DNA of 64,000 nt from assembly GCA_034663635.1 (NCBI GenBank), contig JAXDJH010000008.1:145893-209892 (forward strand), written 5' to 3'. This document shows, one piece after another, positions 52,857 to 61,313 of the stretch. A program made the translations under genes and the position numbers. The notes under the pieces are model-generated. The model did not search any database and was not told the origin of the DNA. It worked only from the letters and a program-made list of their open reading frames with translations. Within the stretch, counting starts at the first letter, position 1; each line of letters opens with the position of its first letter. This stretch comes from JAXDJH01 sp034663635. GTDB lineage: Bacteria > Actinomycetota > CADDZG01 > WHSQ01.

Positions 52857-53494
52857 GCTGCGAGCCTGAACGGCGGGTACTGATCCGTGACGAGTAGCAA
52901 CGAGTAGGCCTGCACTCGAAGACCCCATCGCATGACGCCCTCGACGAAGTCAAAAAGGCCGCGTGGATACCTACCGGTAAACAGGATGGCGAACCAAGCG
53001 AAGATGACTGCAAACACCGACGCGATGCCGAGGATAAAGAGAACGATGAAGTGGGGAATGGCGAGGAACCATTTCACCAACGGAAGCCAGCGATTGAGGT
53101 CCTCTTTCACGTTGGGGTAGTCGAAATCCAGGTGGACCGATTGCTCCTCATCGGTGGATGGGTAGTTGTCCGACATCAGCGCCAGATAGGACGAGACCCT
53201 GGTGGAGAACCGCACGAGTTGCAGATTGAAGTCGAACCACCAGCGCGGGTACTTCTGGCGGAACAAGATCATGAGGAGCGGCCCGAAGAACAGCAGACCT
53301 CCCGCGGCTGCCGCGGCCTCTTTCCCATTGTCGTAGCTCCACTCCCAGGCTCCGCCGGCAACGCTGCTCAGGACGATCAAGATCGGGATCGCGACGAACA
53401 AACGAAAGAAAGTGGTTAGCCGGTTCAGATCGCGGTCAGGGTAGTCAACCGACAACCGGGTCGGTTGGTGAATAGCGGCTGTGCTTGCGCTCAT
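52853..53494 (-). CDS. DUF4389 membrane protein
   Basis: 213 residues from the ATG at 53494, which has GGGAGG seven bases upstream. Membrane segments around 25-43, 62-77 and 150-185 and the family blocks RQKYPRWWFDFNLQL, SVHLDFDYP, NRWLPLVKWFLAIPHFIVL and FTGRYPRGLFDFVEGVMRW, duplicated within the chain. DUF4389 proteins have no known function. First gene of the operon. Confidence 0.88.
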   Translation of the reverse strand: MSASTAAIHQPTRLSVDYPDRDLNRLTTFFRLFVAIPILIVLSSVAGGAWEWSYDNGKEAAAAAGGLLFFGPLLMILFRQKYPRWWFDFNLQLVRFSTRVSSYLALMSDNYPSTDEEQSVHLDFDYPNVKEDLNRWLPLVKWFLAIPHFIVLFILGIASVFAVIFAWFAILFTGRYPRGLFDFVEGVMRWGLRVQAYSLLLVTDQYPPFRLAA

Positions 53495-53772
53495 GTCTTG
53501 CCTCCCATTGATATGACCTCCAGCGAGGGAACGGATCCCTGGCGAGGTCGAGAGCGCGACCACCACAGCCTGATGATGAGCGTACGGTCGAAAGACCAGA
53601 AAGGCGTGCCTACGTCGGCTTACCTAACAATGTCCCCGCCCCAAAGGGGAATCGTTGCGAACTCTGGCGAGAACGCTAAAACCATTAGAGGGGTCTACGT
53701 CACCGGTAACAAGGCCGTCGATGCTTATAGTCCGGAGAGTCCCTACGTACTTCCCGCAAACACCTCTCTCGC

Positions 53773-54279
53773 TTAGGTCTCTTGCGATTCCTCATCGCGT
53801 GCGGTCAACATCCTCGTGAGCAACGCGGGAAGCTCGGCGACGCGCTCCTTCGGCAGGAACGTGTCGGCCCAGGCGGGCGGTTCCTCCACCGTCCCCGACA
53901 CAACGACGACGATCGTCTTGGGTCGGATCTCGCGGATGTGCTCGAGGGCGCGTTCGCCGGTCAGATGCGGCATGTGGTGATCGAGCGTCATCACGTCGGG
54001 ATTGAGCCTGAAGGCATCCGAGACCCCTTGGGCCCCATTGGGCGCCTCCCCCACGACCCAAAAGCCGGCCCGTTCGAGGTGCATCCGAATCAATTGCCTG
54101 AAGTTCTCGTCGTCGTCGACTATCAAGACCCTGGGCGCGTCCATCGAGGGCGATCCCTTCATCACGCGTCCGCCGGTCCCCACCAGCTCCAAATCGGCGT
54201 GCCCAACGAGTTGCACGGCGCCCCACCCGGCGGCGCCTTCGGTATCGGACCCGAGAACCAGGTGGGGCGACGCGCTCAT
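53773..54279 (-). CDS. Response regulator receiver, coupled to the peptide gene
   Basis: 168 residues from the ATG at 54279: the peptide gene stops 7 nt before it, and GGGAG overlaps that stop, so translation is coupled. Residues 1-45 are an unassigned extension (SASPHLVLGSDTEGAAGW, then a membrane-like GAVQLVGHADLELVG). The receiver is 48-168 with D56-D58 (VDDDE), phosphoacceptor D100 (MTLDHHMP), switch Ser in VVSGT and Lys in FLPKER. No output domain. Alternative starts at 54162 or 54144 would remove the extension but have poorer ribosome sites. Confidence 0.85.
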   Translation of the reverse strand: MSASPHLVLGSDTEGAAGWGAVQLVGHADLELVGTGGRVMKGSPSMDAPRVLIVDDDENFRQLIRMHLERAGFWVVGEAPNGAQGVSDAFRLNPDVMTLDHHMPHLTGERALEHIREIRPKTIVVVVSGTVEEPPAWADTFLPKERVAELPALLTRMLTARDEESQET

Positions 54280-54286
54280 CTGCTCC

Positions 54287-54400
54287 CTAGCCGCACCAAC
54301 GGCCGAGATCCAGAACACATGGGATATCGGCGTGGGCTGCGGGGGCGATCGAGAGGGCCATGAAGAGACCAATCACGATCGCGGTCAGGCGCTTGCGCAT
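54287..54400 (-). CDS. 37-residue secreted cysteine peptide (candidate signal)
   Basis: The ATG at 54400 has a near-perfect AAGGAGG seven bases upstream. The product opens with a signal peptide (MRKRLTAIVIGLFMALSIAP, cleavage after AHA at 22-24), leaving a 13-residue mature peptide DIPCVLDLGRWCG with cysteines at positions 28 and 36 that could close a disulfide ring. It lies 82 nt from the divergent XRE-TPR regulator and is co-transcribed with a receiver protein. This is the layout of peptide-pheromone/receptor pairs. It is too short for many gene finders. Function is inference. Confidence 0.72.
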   Translation of the reverse strand: MRKRLTAIVIGLFMALSIAPAAHADIPCVLDLGRWCG

Positions 54401-54448
54401 CTTTCACCTCCTTCAATCTATACCATCACTTATCAGATAGTTACAGAT

Positions 54449-54462
54449 TCTGACAAGTCAGA
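54449..54462. promoter_or_regulatory. Palindromic operator between the peptide and XRE-TPR genes
   Basis: TCTGACaaGTCAGA, a perfect inverted repeat. It overlaps a -35 TTGTCA for the peptide side (minus strand; -10 GATAAG, 16-bp spacer) and the spacer of a + strand promoter (-35 TTACAG, -10 TATCGT at 54463-54468) for the regulator. A second repeat CGTTAccctTAACG (54466-54479) lies just before the regulator start. Confidence 0.6.
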
Positions 54463-54482
54463 TATCGTTACCCTTAACGGAC

Positions 54483-55787
54483 ATGAGGACGACGATCGAT
54501 GTCAGGGCGGTGGGGAGCCGGATCCGTCGGCTGAGGTTGGCGCGCGGGATGTCCCAGGAAGACCTCGCGGCTGGTCGCTACAGCGCCGCGTACATAAGCC
54601 ATCTCGAGAAAGGCCGGCGCTCGCCGTCGGGCGAAGTCCTCGACCACATCGCCGAACGCCTCGAGGTCCCGAGCGAGCAACTGCTCACCGGCAAGGATCC
54701 CGACATCGATCTGAGGATCCAACTCGAGATCGACAGGGCGATCGCCCGGATCCACTCAGGCGAAGCAGACGTTGTCACGGACGAGTTAGAGCTATTGAGC
54801 AAGAGAGCCAAGAGAGAGAACCTCAACCGATCGCACGCGGCAGCTCTTGAAGGGCTGGGACTCATCGCGAAGCAGGCCGGACTGTGGACGAAAGCTCGCG
54901 ACCTGTTCGTGCAAGCTGAGGAACTCCTGAAGGAAGAGCCTCCCGAGGCGCGCACTTCCCTAGTGACCGGACGGGCGTGGACGCATTTCATGAGCGGCGA
55001 AATCAACCTCGCCATCCACATACTCGAGCGACACCTCGTCGACCTTGATGAGGGCGGAGCGCCCGATCCAACGGCTCTGCTCCAGACCTACTCGTATCTG
55101 ATCGGGCCTTACTTCGAAGCTGGATTCAGGGACAAGGCTGCTCTGATGGCGGATCGAGCTCACGATCTGGAGACGCGTGTTCAAGACCCAGAGCACGTCG
55201 CTTGCATGAACATCAACCGAGCCCAGATCCTGCTCGAGGAGAACCATCGCGACGAGGCGATGCGCTGCCTCGCTCGTGCCGAAGACCTCTTCAAACAGAT
55301 CGGCTGGCGCGACTCCGCGACGAAGGCGGCGATCTCTCAGGCGACGGCGGCCGTCGAAACGGGCAACTTGGACGAAGGAGAGCGTCAGGCCCGGGCCGTC
55401 CTCGCTGAAGTAATGACGTCGCCCAGCACGGTAGACACCGTGACCACGCTCAACCTCCTGGCCAGGATAGAGCGACTGCGCGAACGCCCGGATGCCGCCA
55501 TCCAACATCTCGACGAAGTGATCCGGATCCTCGGCAAGGAAACATCACTGGACAACGCTTGGGCATTTAGGGAGAAGGGGTTGTGTTACATGGAACTCGG
55601 CGATCCCAAGAGAGCAGAAAGGATGCTCCGGAAGGCACTGGCCATGCACCGGGAAGCGAAGTCCCCCAACCAAGCCGCCACAACGGCGGCATATCTCGGG
55701 GATGCGCTCCGCGCGATGGGCAGGCCGGACGAGGCGTTCCGCGTCTATCGGGAAGCCCTCGCCGACCTCGAGAACCTCGCTATCTGA
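54483..55787 (+). CDS. XRE-TPR transcriptional regulator
   Basis: 434 residues. An XRE HTH domain at about 9-66 (RIRRLRLARGMSQEDLAAGR, AAYISHLEKGRRSPSGEVL) is joined to a long array of tetratricopeptide repeats (about 75-430; e.g. LLTGRAWTHFMSGEINLAI, GDPKRAERMLRKALAMHRE, GRPDEAFRVYREALADLEN). This is the plan of RRNPP-type peptide receptors (Rgg, PlcR, NprR, PrgX), in which a short secreted peptide re-enters the cell and binds the TPRs. The divergent secreted peptide gene and the shared palindrome fit such a circuit. That it binds that peptide is inference. Confidence 0.88.
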   Translation: MRTTIDVRAVGSRIRRLRLARGMSQEDLAAGRYSAAYISHLEKGRRSPSGEVLDHIAERLEVPSEQLLTGKDPDIDLRIQLEIDRAIARIHSGEADVVTDELELLSKRAKRENLNRSHAAALEGLGLIAKQAGLWTKARDLFVQAEELLKEEPPEARTSLVTGRAWTHFMSGEINLAIHILERHLVDLDEGGAPDPTALLQTYSYLIGPYFEAGFRDKAALMADRAHDLETRVQDPEHVACMNINRAQILLEENHRDEAMRCLARAEDLFKQIGWRDSATKAAISQATAAVETGNLDEGERQARAVLAEVMTSPSTVDTVTTLNLLARIERLRERPDAAIQHLDEVIRILGKETSLDNAWAFREKGLCYMELGDPKRAERMLRKALAMHREAKSPNQAATTAAYLGDALRAMGRPDEAFRVYREALADLENLAI

Positions 55788-55827
55788 ATCCGAACGACAA
55801 CGATCCCACGCTCCACGTTCGGGACAG

Positions 55828-57105
55828 TTAGGCGACCCAGCCTTCGTAGGTCAGGGCAGCCGTGCGGTAGGCGTTGCAGGCCGGGGCGAGGTCCACATCT
55901 TCCGAGAGGAGATCACCCAAGGCGCGGTAGGTCACAGCCAGCTCGTTGACCTGCTCCGCCTCCTCGAGGATCGCGATGGCCTTGCGCATCTCCCGGACCG
56001 CTTTCGGCCGGTCCTTCGCGGCGTGACACAGCGCGAGTTCTCGTTGGGCCATGCCCTTGACGACCTGCTCGCCCTCGGTGAGCAGCTTGAGGGCCCGACG
56101 TAATTGGAGTTCGGCCGAGTCGACCTCGCCCAGCGCACGTTCGATCCAACCGAGCTGCACGAGAGCGCGCGCCTCGTTGCTCGCGTTCCCCGTCTCGAGG
56201 AATATCCCGCGCGCTTGGTCGACCGCGGCGCGGGCCTGTTCCAACTTGCCTTCCATGCGGAGACCGAAACCGCGGGCTAGTGAAACGCGTCCGAGGTCGG
56301 CGCGGTAGTCAAGCCGGCGGTAAAGGTCTTCAGCGAGCACGTAATGACGCTGGGCCGCGCGCCACTTGCGCTGCTCGAGAAGAACCCGGGCCGCGTTGAT
56401 GTGCATATTGGCGAGACGCTCGGGGTCGGTTGAGTCGCCTCCAAGAGCCTCTGCTCGTTGCGCGGCTTCGGCTGCCTTGCGGGACAAACCTGCCTGGAAA
56501 TATGCGGCCACAAGCGACGTGAATATGCGCAGTTCGGCACTTGGGTCCTGGAAGCCCTGATGGCGGAACACATCCAGTCGCTTCTCGAGGAGATGCACCG
56601 CGTAGTTCACCTCCTGCATCGCCTGGAGACAGCGAGCCCGACCTGAGAGCGCGTCCGTTCCGGCGCCGAGACCATCGGCCTCGAGGATCCCTTCAGCCTT
56701 CTCATGATGAGCGAGGGCCGAAGCGAAGTCGTTGCTCGCCTCAGCGACGAGGCCGAGACCGTAAATAGCCTTGCCCTCGAAGTAGTCGAGATCCCATCTG
56801 CGCGCGTTGCGTGCAAGAGCTGTGAACGCCTTCTCCCCCGCTGCAACATCGCTCGAGAGGAGACGCCGCGCCTCCGCGAACTCGGCCTCGAGCTGCGCTT
56901 CGAGTCCCGCGGAGCGGCCCGTCCTCAGCTCGTCGACATCGACTCCGAGCTTGGCCGCGAAGTGAGCGAGGGCCTTGTCGGACGGTTGGCGTTTGCCCGC
57001 CTCGATCGTTGAAACGTAGGAGGAGGTGTAGTCCGGCTCGGCGATCTGGGCCTGGGAGAGGTCACGTTCGACGCGCAGACGGCGCAGGCGTTTGCCTAGA
57101 TCCAC
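55828..57105 (-). CDS. XRE-TPR transcriptional regulator, paralogue
   Basis: 425 residues from a GTG at 57105 with GGGAG nine bases upstream; the open frame to 57144 adds no better start. HTH at about 3-60 (GKRLRRLRVERDLSQAQIA, SSYVSTIEAGKRQPS), then TPRs (about 80-420). It is a paralogue of the convergent 54483 gene: LVTGRAWTHFMSGEINLAIHILE there parallels LSGRARCLQAMQEVNYAVHLLE here (shown in part), and AQILLEENHRDEAMR parallels ARVLLEQRKWRAAQR. No secreted peptide gene is seen beside it. Upstream lies a palindrome GGGCAAAATCGCCC-type element near 57179-57192. Confidence 0.9.
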   Translation of the reverse strand: MDLGKRLRRLRVERDLSQAQIAEPDYTSSYVSTIEAGKRQPSDKALAHFAAKLGVDVDELRTGRSAGLEAQLEAEFAEARRLLSSDVAAGEKAFTALARNARRWDLDYFEGKAIYGLGLVAEASNDFASALAHHEKAEGILEADGLGAGTDALSGRARCLQAMQEVNYAVHLLEKRLDVFRHQGFQDPSAELRIFTSLVAAYFQAGLSRKAAEAAQRAEALGGDSTDPERLANMHINAARVLLEQRKWRAAQRHYVLAEDLYRRLDYRADLGRVSLARGFGLRMEGKLEQARAAVDQARGIFLETGNASNEARALVQLGWIERALGEVDSAELQLRRALKLLTEGEQVVKGMAQRELALCHAAKDRPKAVREMRKAIAILEEAEQVNELAVTYRALGDLLSEDVDLAPACNAYRTAALTYEGWVA

Positions 57106-57356
57106 TTCTGATGCTCCCTTTGATGTTGCCCAGCCAACCCCCACGCTATCCGTCGACCCACATTCTCCATAAAGGCGGGCAAAATCGCCCGATTTGATTT
57201 GACTTCACCCCATACTGCGAGTTACAAGCGGCGTGTAGTCCACGACCGGCGGACGGAAGTGGGGACGACGGCTCCGGGGGCGGGGGGTTCTAACCCCCGC
57301 CTTCCGGCGGCAATGTGACGGCTACGCTTGGTCTCCGGCGAATGAAGGGTGGGTCC

Positions 57357-57500
57357 ATGACGATAGAAGCGTTCTGCTTCAAGTGCCAGAAAGCGGTCGA
57401 GATCGCGGCCGACGCGACCGCGTTCTGTCCAGTCTGCTCGTCGCCTCTGATCCAGACCGTGGAGCAACAAACCGAAGGCAACATCGGAGCCGGAGCCTAG
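57357..57500 (+). CDS. 47-residue zinc-ribbon protein
   Basis: From the ATG at 57357 (AAGGGTGGG upstream; an in-frame ATG at 57342 would add five residues). Two CxxC pairs, CFKC (7-10) and CPVC (24-27), in a short zinc-ribbon, preceded by MTIEAF and followed by an acidic tail. Small zinc ribbons often serve in RNA polymerase or ribosome contacts, but no role is evident. Real by codon pattern and motif. Confidence 0.7.
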   Translation: MTIEAFCFKCQKAVEIAADATAFCPVCSSPLIQTVEQQTEGNIGAGA

Positions 57501-57605
57501 GCATTTCGGGCCGCGGCCTGCGAGTCAGAGGTGTAGCGACCGGGATAGAAGCACGTCCACTTGGGTTCGTCCCGAGCTAGTAGACACAAGCCGGGTGAAG
57601 AGCCT

Positions 57606-57812
57606 TTACCAGTCCGGATTGTTCCCGTAGATGCGGTTGCCGATCAGCTCGACCAATCGACCGTCGCTCACTCGAAGTTTCATCAGCTTGGTCTCGCCGC
57701 CGTTAAGGCTCTTCTCGAACACGATCCAACGTCCATCCGGCGACCACGAGGGGTTGCGGCTCCAAGCCACGGGCCCGACTCGACGCGGCTCGCCACCGTC
57801 GGCATTCCCTCG
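57606..57812 (-). pseudogene. TolB/PD40 beta-propeller C-terminal remnant
   Basis: A minus-strand frame of 68 codons without a start: NADGGEPRRVGPVAWSRN, then PSWSPDGRWIVFEKSLNGG, then KLRVSDGRLVELIG and a final NNPDW stop. This is the end of a TolB-like (PD40) propeller, with two strands of WSPDG type. An in-frame TAG (57815-57813) cuts it off upstream, and the sequence beyond no longer resembles the family. A decayed gene end; nothing else is seen in 57501-57605 or 57813-57935. Confidence 0.65.
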
Positions 57813-57935
57813 CTAGGTACTCGGCACGACACAGGTCCTACGGCTGCAATGCCGTGCGGCGTAGAGGAGCTCAGCGCGGTTCTTCTCGGGGAATCGGGCA
57901 TGCGTCCCCGTGCGGCAAGGCGAATCGATCCGTGG

Positions 57936-58322
57936 CTAGCGCGTCTCCACGGCTGGGTGGGATCGGGGCAGATCACGCGAACGGAAGTAGATCTGCGTCA
58001 CAGGGCGGGTGAGGAGCCCGATTACCACGATCGAATACGCGATGCCGCAGAAGTACGCGACGCGGGTGCTCGTGTCGGCCTCCGACATCGATGAGATGAC
58101 CCACAGCGCATCCAGGATCAGCACCAGGACGGCGAGTATCCAAAGCAGGACTGAAGCCCACCCGGCCTGCCGGACGATGCCGTAGACGAGTAGCGGCGAC
58201 AGGATGAGGCTCGGGCTGGGCCAGCCATCGAGCACGTCCCAGACCAGGGCGATGACCTGCAGCGCGAGGAGGCCAAGAACGGGCGCGGGGAAACGCTGCC
58301 AGTCAAAGGGGCGATCCGCCAT
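57936..58322 (-). CDS. Small membrane protein, four helices
   Basis: 128 residues from the ATG at 58322 (an ATG at 58358 is possible). Hydrophobic segments about 15-30, 38-50, 55-75 and 90-107, with a basic tail. No family is recognised. It is divergent from the lipoprotein gene at 58398. Confidence 0.75.
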   Translation of the reverse strand: MADRPFDWQRFPAPVLGLLALQVIALVWDVLDGWPSPSLILSPLLVYGIVRQAGWASVLLWILAVLVLILDALWVISSMSEADTSTRVAYFCGIAYSIVVIGLLTRPVTQIYFRSRDLPRSHPAVETR

Positions 58323-58397
58323 CTCCCAATCGTCGCACACAGCCGGGGCCGCGATCACAGCACATCGCGGCAGGAGATTCGTCGGTAACCTGACATC

Positions 58398-58931
58398 GTG
58401 GGGTCAAGACACCGGTGGATGATCTGCACACTACTCATATCGGTATCACTGTCCGGCTGCGGTTCCGAAAGCACGAACGAGGCGGCGGGCGACATCGTCT
58501 ACGTGCTGCCCAGCAATCTTCCCGACGGTTGGACGCTCCGCGTCGCAACGGAGCGGCCGGGTCCACCAGCGAGCTACAGCGTTAGCTGGGCTCCCGAGGA
58601 ACTCGCGGGTGCCACCCGGGACGAGGCGGTCAACCTTCCCGACAAGGGGCCGACGCTTTTCATCAATGTTGGGGCGCCTTTCTACGTCGACCGCTACGAA
58701 CGGGAGATCCCGAATCTTGCGGGCAACGCCCAAGAGGCCGCTGTCACGCACGAAGGCGAGATCCTTGAGATGCACTTCCTCATGGACGGCAGCATCGTTG
58801 CCGTTGGGGCGCGCGACGTCGATGAGAATGTTGTGCGCTCCTTCGCCACGAGCTTGAAGGCGTTCGCCCGCGACGAGTGGCGCAGGACATTGGGAGCAAG
58901 GTTGCTCGTCGATCCCGCACCTCAGCAGTAG
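58398..58931 (+). CDS. Lipoprotein of unknown function
   Basis: 177 residues from a GTG start. Lipobox LSGC (18-21). The mature part starts with VYVLPSNLPDGWTLRVATE, includes NVGAPFYVDRYEREIPN and ends RDEWRRTLGARLLVD; such 'LPDGWTL' openings occur in secreted actinobacterial proteins of unknown role. Beta-alpha composition, no motif. Confidence 0.75.
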   Translation: MGSRHRWMICTLLISVSLSGCGSESTNEAAGDIVYVLPSNLPDGWTLRVATERPGPPASYSVSWAPEELAGATRDEAVNLPDKGPTLFINVGAPFYVDRYEREIPNLAGNAQEAAVTHEGEILEMHFLMDGSIVAVGARDVDENVVRSFATSLKAFARDEWRRTLGARLLVDPAPQQ

Positions 58932-59005
58932 CTTGAGGTGACGTCGCGAACAGCCCGCCCAGGGGGACCGGACTCGGAGGAGCTAGCGTCGCAAGATGAT
59001 TTCCA

Positions 59006-59557
59006 TCAGATCTTCCCTTCTTCGAACATCTGGGCTCCCTTAGCAAAGTCCTGCTCTGTCACGTCGCATCTCTCGCCGAGGAAGGACAATGCATCCCTCG
59101 TGGTAGCCGACACCTTGCGACCCAATCTCTTAGCTGCAGCATCTGCCTTGGCGGGGTCGTAACCGACTTCCTCGTAGGCACGCTGCAGGGCCAGGTTCTG
59201 TTCGAACAGCCGGGTGAACAACGGCTCTTGCGCGTCGGGCACGCCATCACGCAAGCCTTGAGTGGCATGAACGAACTGCTCAGCCTCGGCACCGAAGATC
59301 TCGGGAGGGCTCCCCTGAGATGCGCGCGAGGTAGCTCCAGCCAGGAGCGCCCACGCTTTGGCTTGATCGCAGAAGCCGAATGATTTCGCAAGTCCCTTCG
59401 TCTTCGGAACCACGATGTTCGGAGTGAAGTAAGGCTCCGGGGACTCGGATTGGCTGGACTCCCCAGAAGGGGCCGCAGCGGTTTGCTCGGCGCCGCCACC
59501 GCAAGCCGATCCCAGCAACGCCATCAACATCCCCCAAGCTGCGACGCTCTTCCTCAT
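59006..59557 (-). CDS. Lipoprotein, second of a tandem pair
   Basis: 183 residues. Lipobox GSAC (16-19). After a Ser/Glu-rich linker comes EPYFTPNIVVPKTK, also found in the upstream paralogue, then a helical domain with paired Cys (FCDQAKAWALLAGA, later LGERCDVTEQDFA). The ATG overlaps the stop of the paralogue (ATGA). Function unknown. Confidence 0.78.
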   Translation of the reverse strand: MRKSVAAWGMLMALLGSACGGGAEQTAAAPSGESSQSESPEPYFTPNIVVPKTKGLAKSFGFCDQAKAWALLAGATSRASQGSPPEIFGAEAEQFVHATQGLRDGVPDAQEPLFTRLFEQNLALQRAYEEVGYDPAKADAAAKRLGRKVSATTRDALSFLGERCDVTEQDFAKGAQMFEEGKI

Positions 59558-60093
59558 CCCGAGCTGTCCTGTTTTTCCAGTTGCTTATCCACCGTCGATG
59601 CCGCTCTTCGGAGGCGCCCGGCGATGCCATCACACTTTCCAATGACATACGTGAGCGCCTCTTGCCCAACGTCGTGAAAGTCGTCTTTCCGAAGTGGGAC
59701 CTTGTCGATGTCATCGGCTCGGCCCCAGATCCGATAGAACCTCCGAAAATCTGAGAAGTACCGCTCGAACACGACCTCTTGGCTTCTCGGAGCCAAATCT
59801 CGCATCCCCTGAGCGGCAACGACGACGTCTTGGTACCGCCTTTGCAAAGTGGTTTCGATGACCCCACGGTCAGCTGCCCGGATGAAGAAACCGAACGCGT
59901 ATGCCCACTCCCGCGCGCGATCGCAGAAGGTCTTGGACTCAAATGTCGTCTCCGGGACCTCGATCGTGGGTGTGAAGTAGGGCTCGGGAGTGGGTGAGGC
60001 CGCTGCCTGTTGCGCGGCCACCGGTGCGTCGGTCGAACCACACGCGCTGCCAACGAGACCCAGAACCAAAACCGCAACCGTGAGTTGACGCAT
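59554..60093 (-). CDS. Lipoprotein, first of a tandem pair
   Basis: 179 residues from the ATG at 60093 (the longer frame has no lipoprotein signal). Lipobox GSAC. It shares EPYFTPTIEVPETT and FCDRAREWAYAFGF with the downstream gene and the same helical plan with a closing Cys (VIGKCDGIAGRL), so the pair arose by duplication. The two diverge strongly elsewhere. It begins 17 nt after the membrane protein gene at 60111. Confidence 0.78.
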   Translation of the reverse strand: MRQLTVAVLVLGLVGSACGSTDAPVAAQQAAASPTPEPYFTPTIEVPETTFESKTFCDRAREWAYAFGFFIRAADRGVIETTLQRRYQDVVVAAQGMRDLAPRSQEVVFERYFSDFRRFYRIWGRADDIDKVPLRKDDFHDVGQEALTYVIGKCDGIAGRLRRAASTVDKQLEKQDSSG

Positions 60094-60110
60094 CCCCGTG
60101 ACCCGTGCTC

Positions 60111-60572
60111 TCACGCTGCGACCGGCCAGGCGATCTGTCCGGACGTCCAACGTCTCGTTGGGGGAAGAAGCAACAGGATCAGGTTCGCCACACCGACGAT
60201 GAGAGGCAGCCAGCCGAATGCGAAGTTGAGGTCACCGATGTGAACGAACGAAAAGAGAGGGCTCGTCGAGGGAAGGTCGAGGACGTAGCGCACGGCGTAG
60301 ACCACGGTGAGCAGCTGCAAGCTCAGCACGAGCCCCCACCCGATCCGTCCACCGCGGAGCAAGGCGATCGCGACAAGGCCCAATTGCGCGACCCGGGGCA
60401 GATCTCTGAGCACCTCGTTGACCCAAACGTCCGAGTTGGAGCCAGGAAGCGGCAGCACGATCCAGGTTTGCGCCACTTCGAGGATGAAGAGAAGAACCAC
60501 GACCGCCCAAACGGTCCAGGGGGGCGAGAGTCCACGCGCGCGCTCGCCGAAGTCGACCTGTGAAGTGCCCAC
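60111..60572 (-). CDS. Membrane protein, four helices
   Basis: 153 residues. Hydrophobic segments around 20-38, 61-71, 79-97 and 114-136. The product is Trp- and Arg-rich between helices. No family is recognised. It is probably the first gene of an operon with the two lipoproteins that follow (gaps of 17 nt and an ATGA overlap). Confidence 0.75.
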   Translation of the reverse strand: MGTSQVDFGERARGLSPPWTVWAVVVLLFILEVAQTWIVLPLPGSNSDVWVNEVLRDLPRVAQLGLVAIALLRGGRIGWGLVLSLQLLTVVYAVRYVLDLPSTSPLFSFVHIGDLNFAFGWLPLIVGVANLILLLLPPTRRWTSGQIAWPVAA

Positions 60573-60840
60573 CGCCGCCGTCCCCTATCCGTCAGCCGGC
60601 GGGAAGCATAGCAAGGGGCCTCCGTCGGCGGTCGGTCGCGACGGGTGGAGCTTCGGGCGAGCTACGACCTTGACGTGAAGAGCCTAGAGGCCTGCTCTCC
60701 GTCTGAACCATTCCTGAGTCCGTCGGCTGCCTTCGATGTATGGCGCGACGTCGGTGACCGTCACGAGCTCGACGCTATGAAGCGGGACCGACGCTTGCCT
60801 ACGGGTGGCGGCGCTCGCCGTGCCAGGATCGAATCGAGTC

Positions 60841-61251
60841 TTAGGTAGAGGGGGGGCCCTCGACCACGCCGAGGATGCCAATCGCCAGCCCGTCTTCGAT
60901 CAGCGGGATCAAGCTGAGCTTGAAGGAGGCGGGCTCGCTGGGGTTCGCCGGAATGGTCGCGTTCAACTCCACGTCGCGCATCGGGACCTTCGAAGCCAGA
61001 ACGTGGTCGAGAACACTCTCCACCACGCCACCTCCATGAGGGATAACTTCTGACGGCGTGCGGCCGATGTGGTCCGAAGCAGGCACACCGTTCATCCCCG
61101 CGAGTGGGCCGTTGATGCGCACGTAACGCTTGTCGGAGTCGAGAAGGGCCAGCCCGACAGGCGCGTGCTCGAAGAGCGCGTCGAAAGCGGCTGCATCCAG
61201 TCGCCCGTCCACAGTCCGCGCGTTCGCTGGGTCGTAGTTGGTGCTCATCAC
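60841..61251 (-). CDS. PAS domain protein
   Basis: 136 residues, all one PAS domain: FEHAPVGLALLDSDKRYVRIN at the start (about 27-47), then GRTPSEVIPHG and VELNATIPANPSEPASFKLSLIPL, ending in the last strand AIGILGVVEG. No kinase or output domain follows. Such stand-alone PAS proteins usually bind a small ligand or a partner kinase. Confidence 0.88.
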   Translation of the reverse strand: MMSTNYDPANARTVDGRLDAAAFDALFEHAPVGLALLDSDKRYVRINGPLAGMNGVPASDHIGRTPSEVIPHGGGVVESVLDHVLASKVPMRDVELNATIPANPSEPASFKLSLIPLIEDGLAIGILGVVEGPPST

Positions 61252-61313
61252 ATCCAGCTTAAGCGAACCAAGCCACCAGCTCGACGATCGATCGGGTCAG
61301 GGCTTGAAAGTAT

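Noticed and set aside
53465..53776. A 103-codon + strand frame in the promoter region of the DUF4389 operon
   Set aside because: No ribosome site, composition unlike neighbours, and it overlaps regulatory sequence between two operons.
60645..60848. A 67-codon frame between two genes
   Set aside because: No signal, no ribosome site and no family; left as non-coding.
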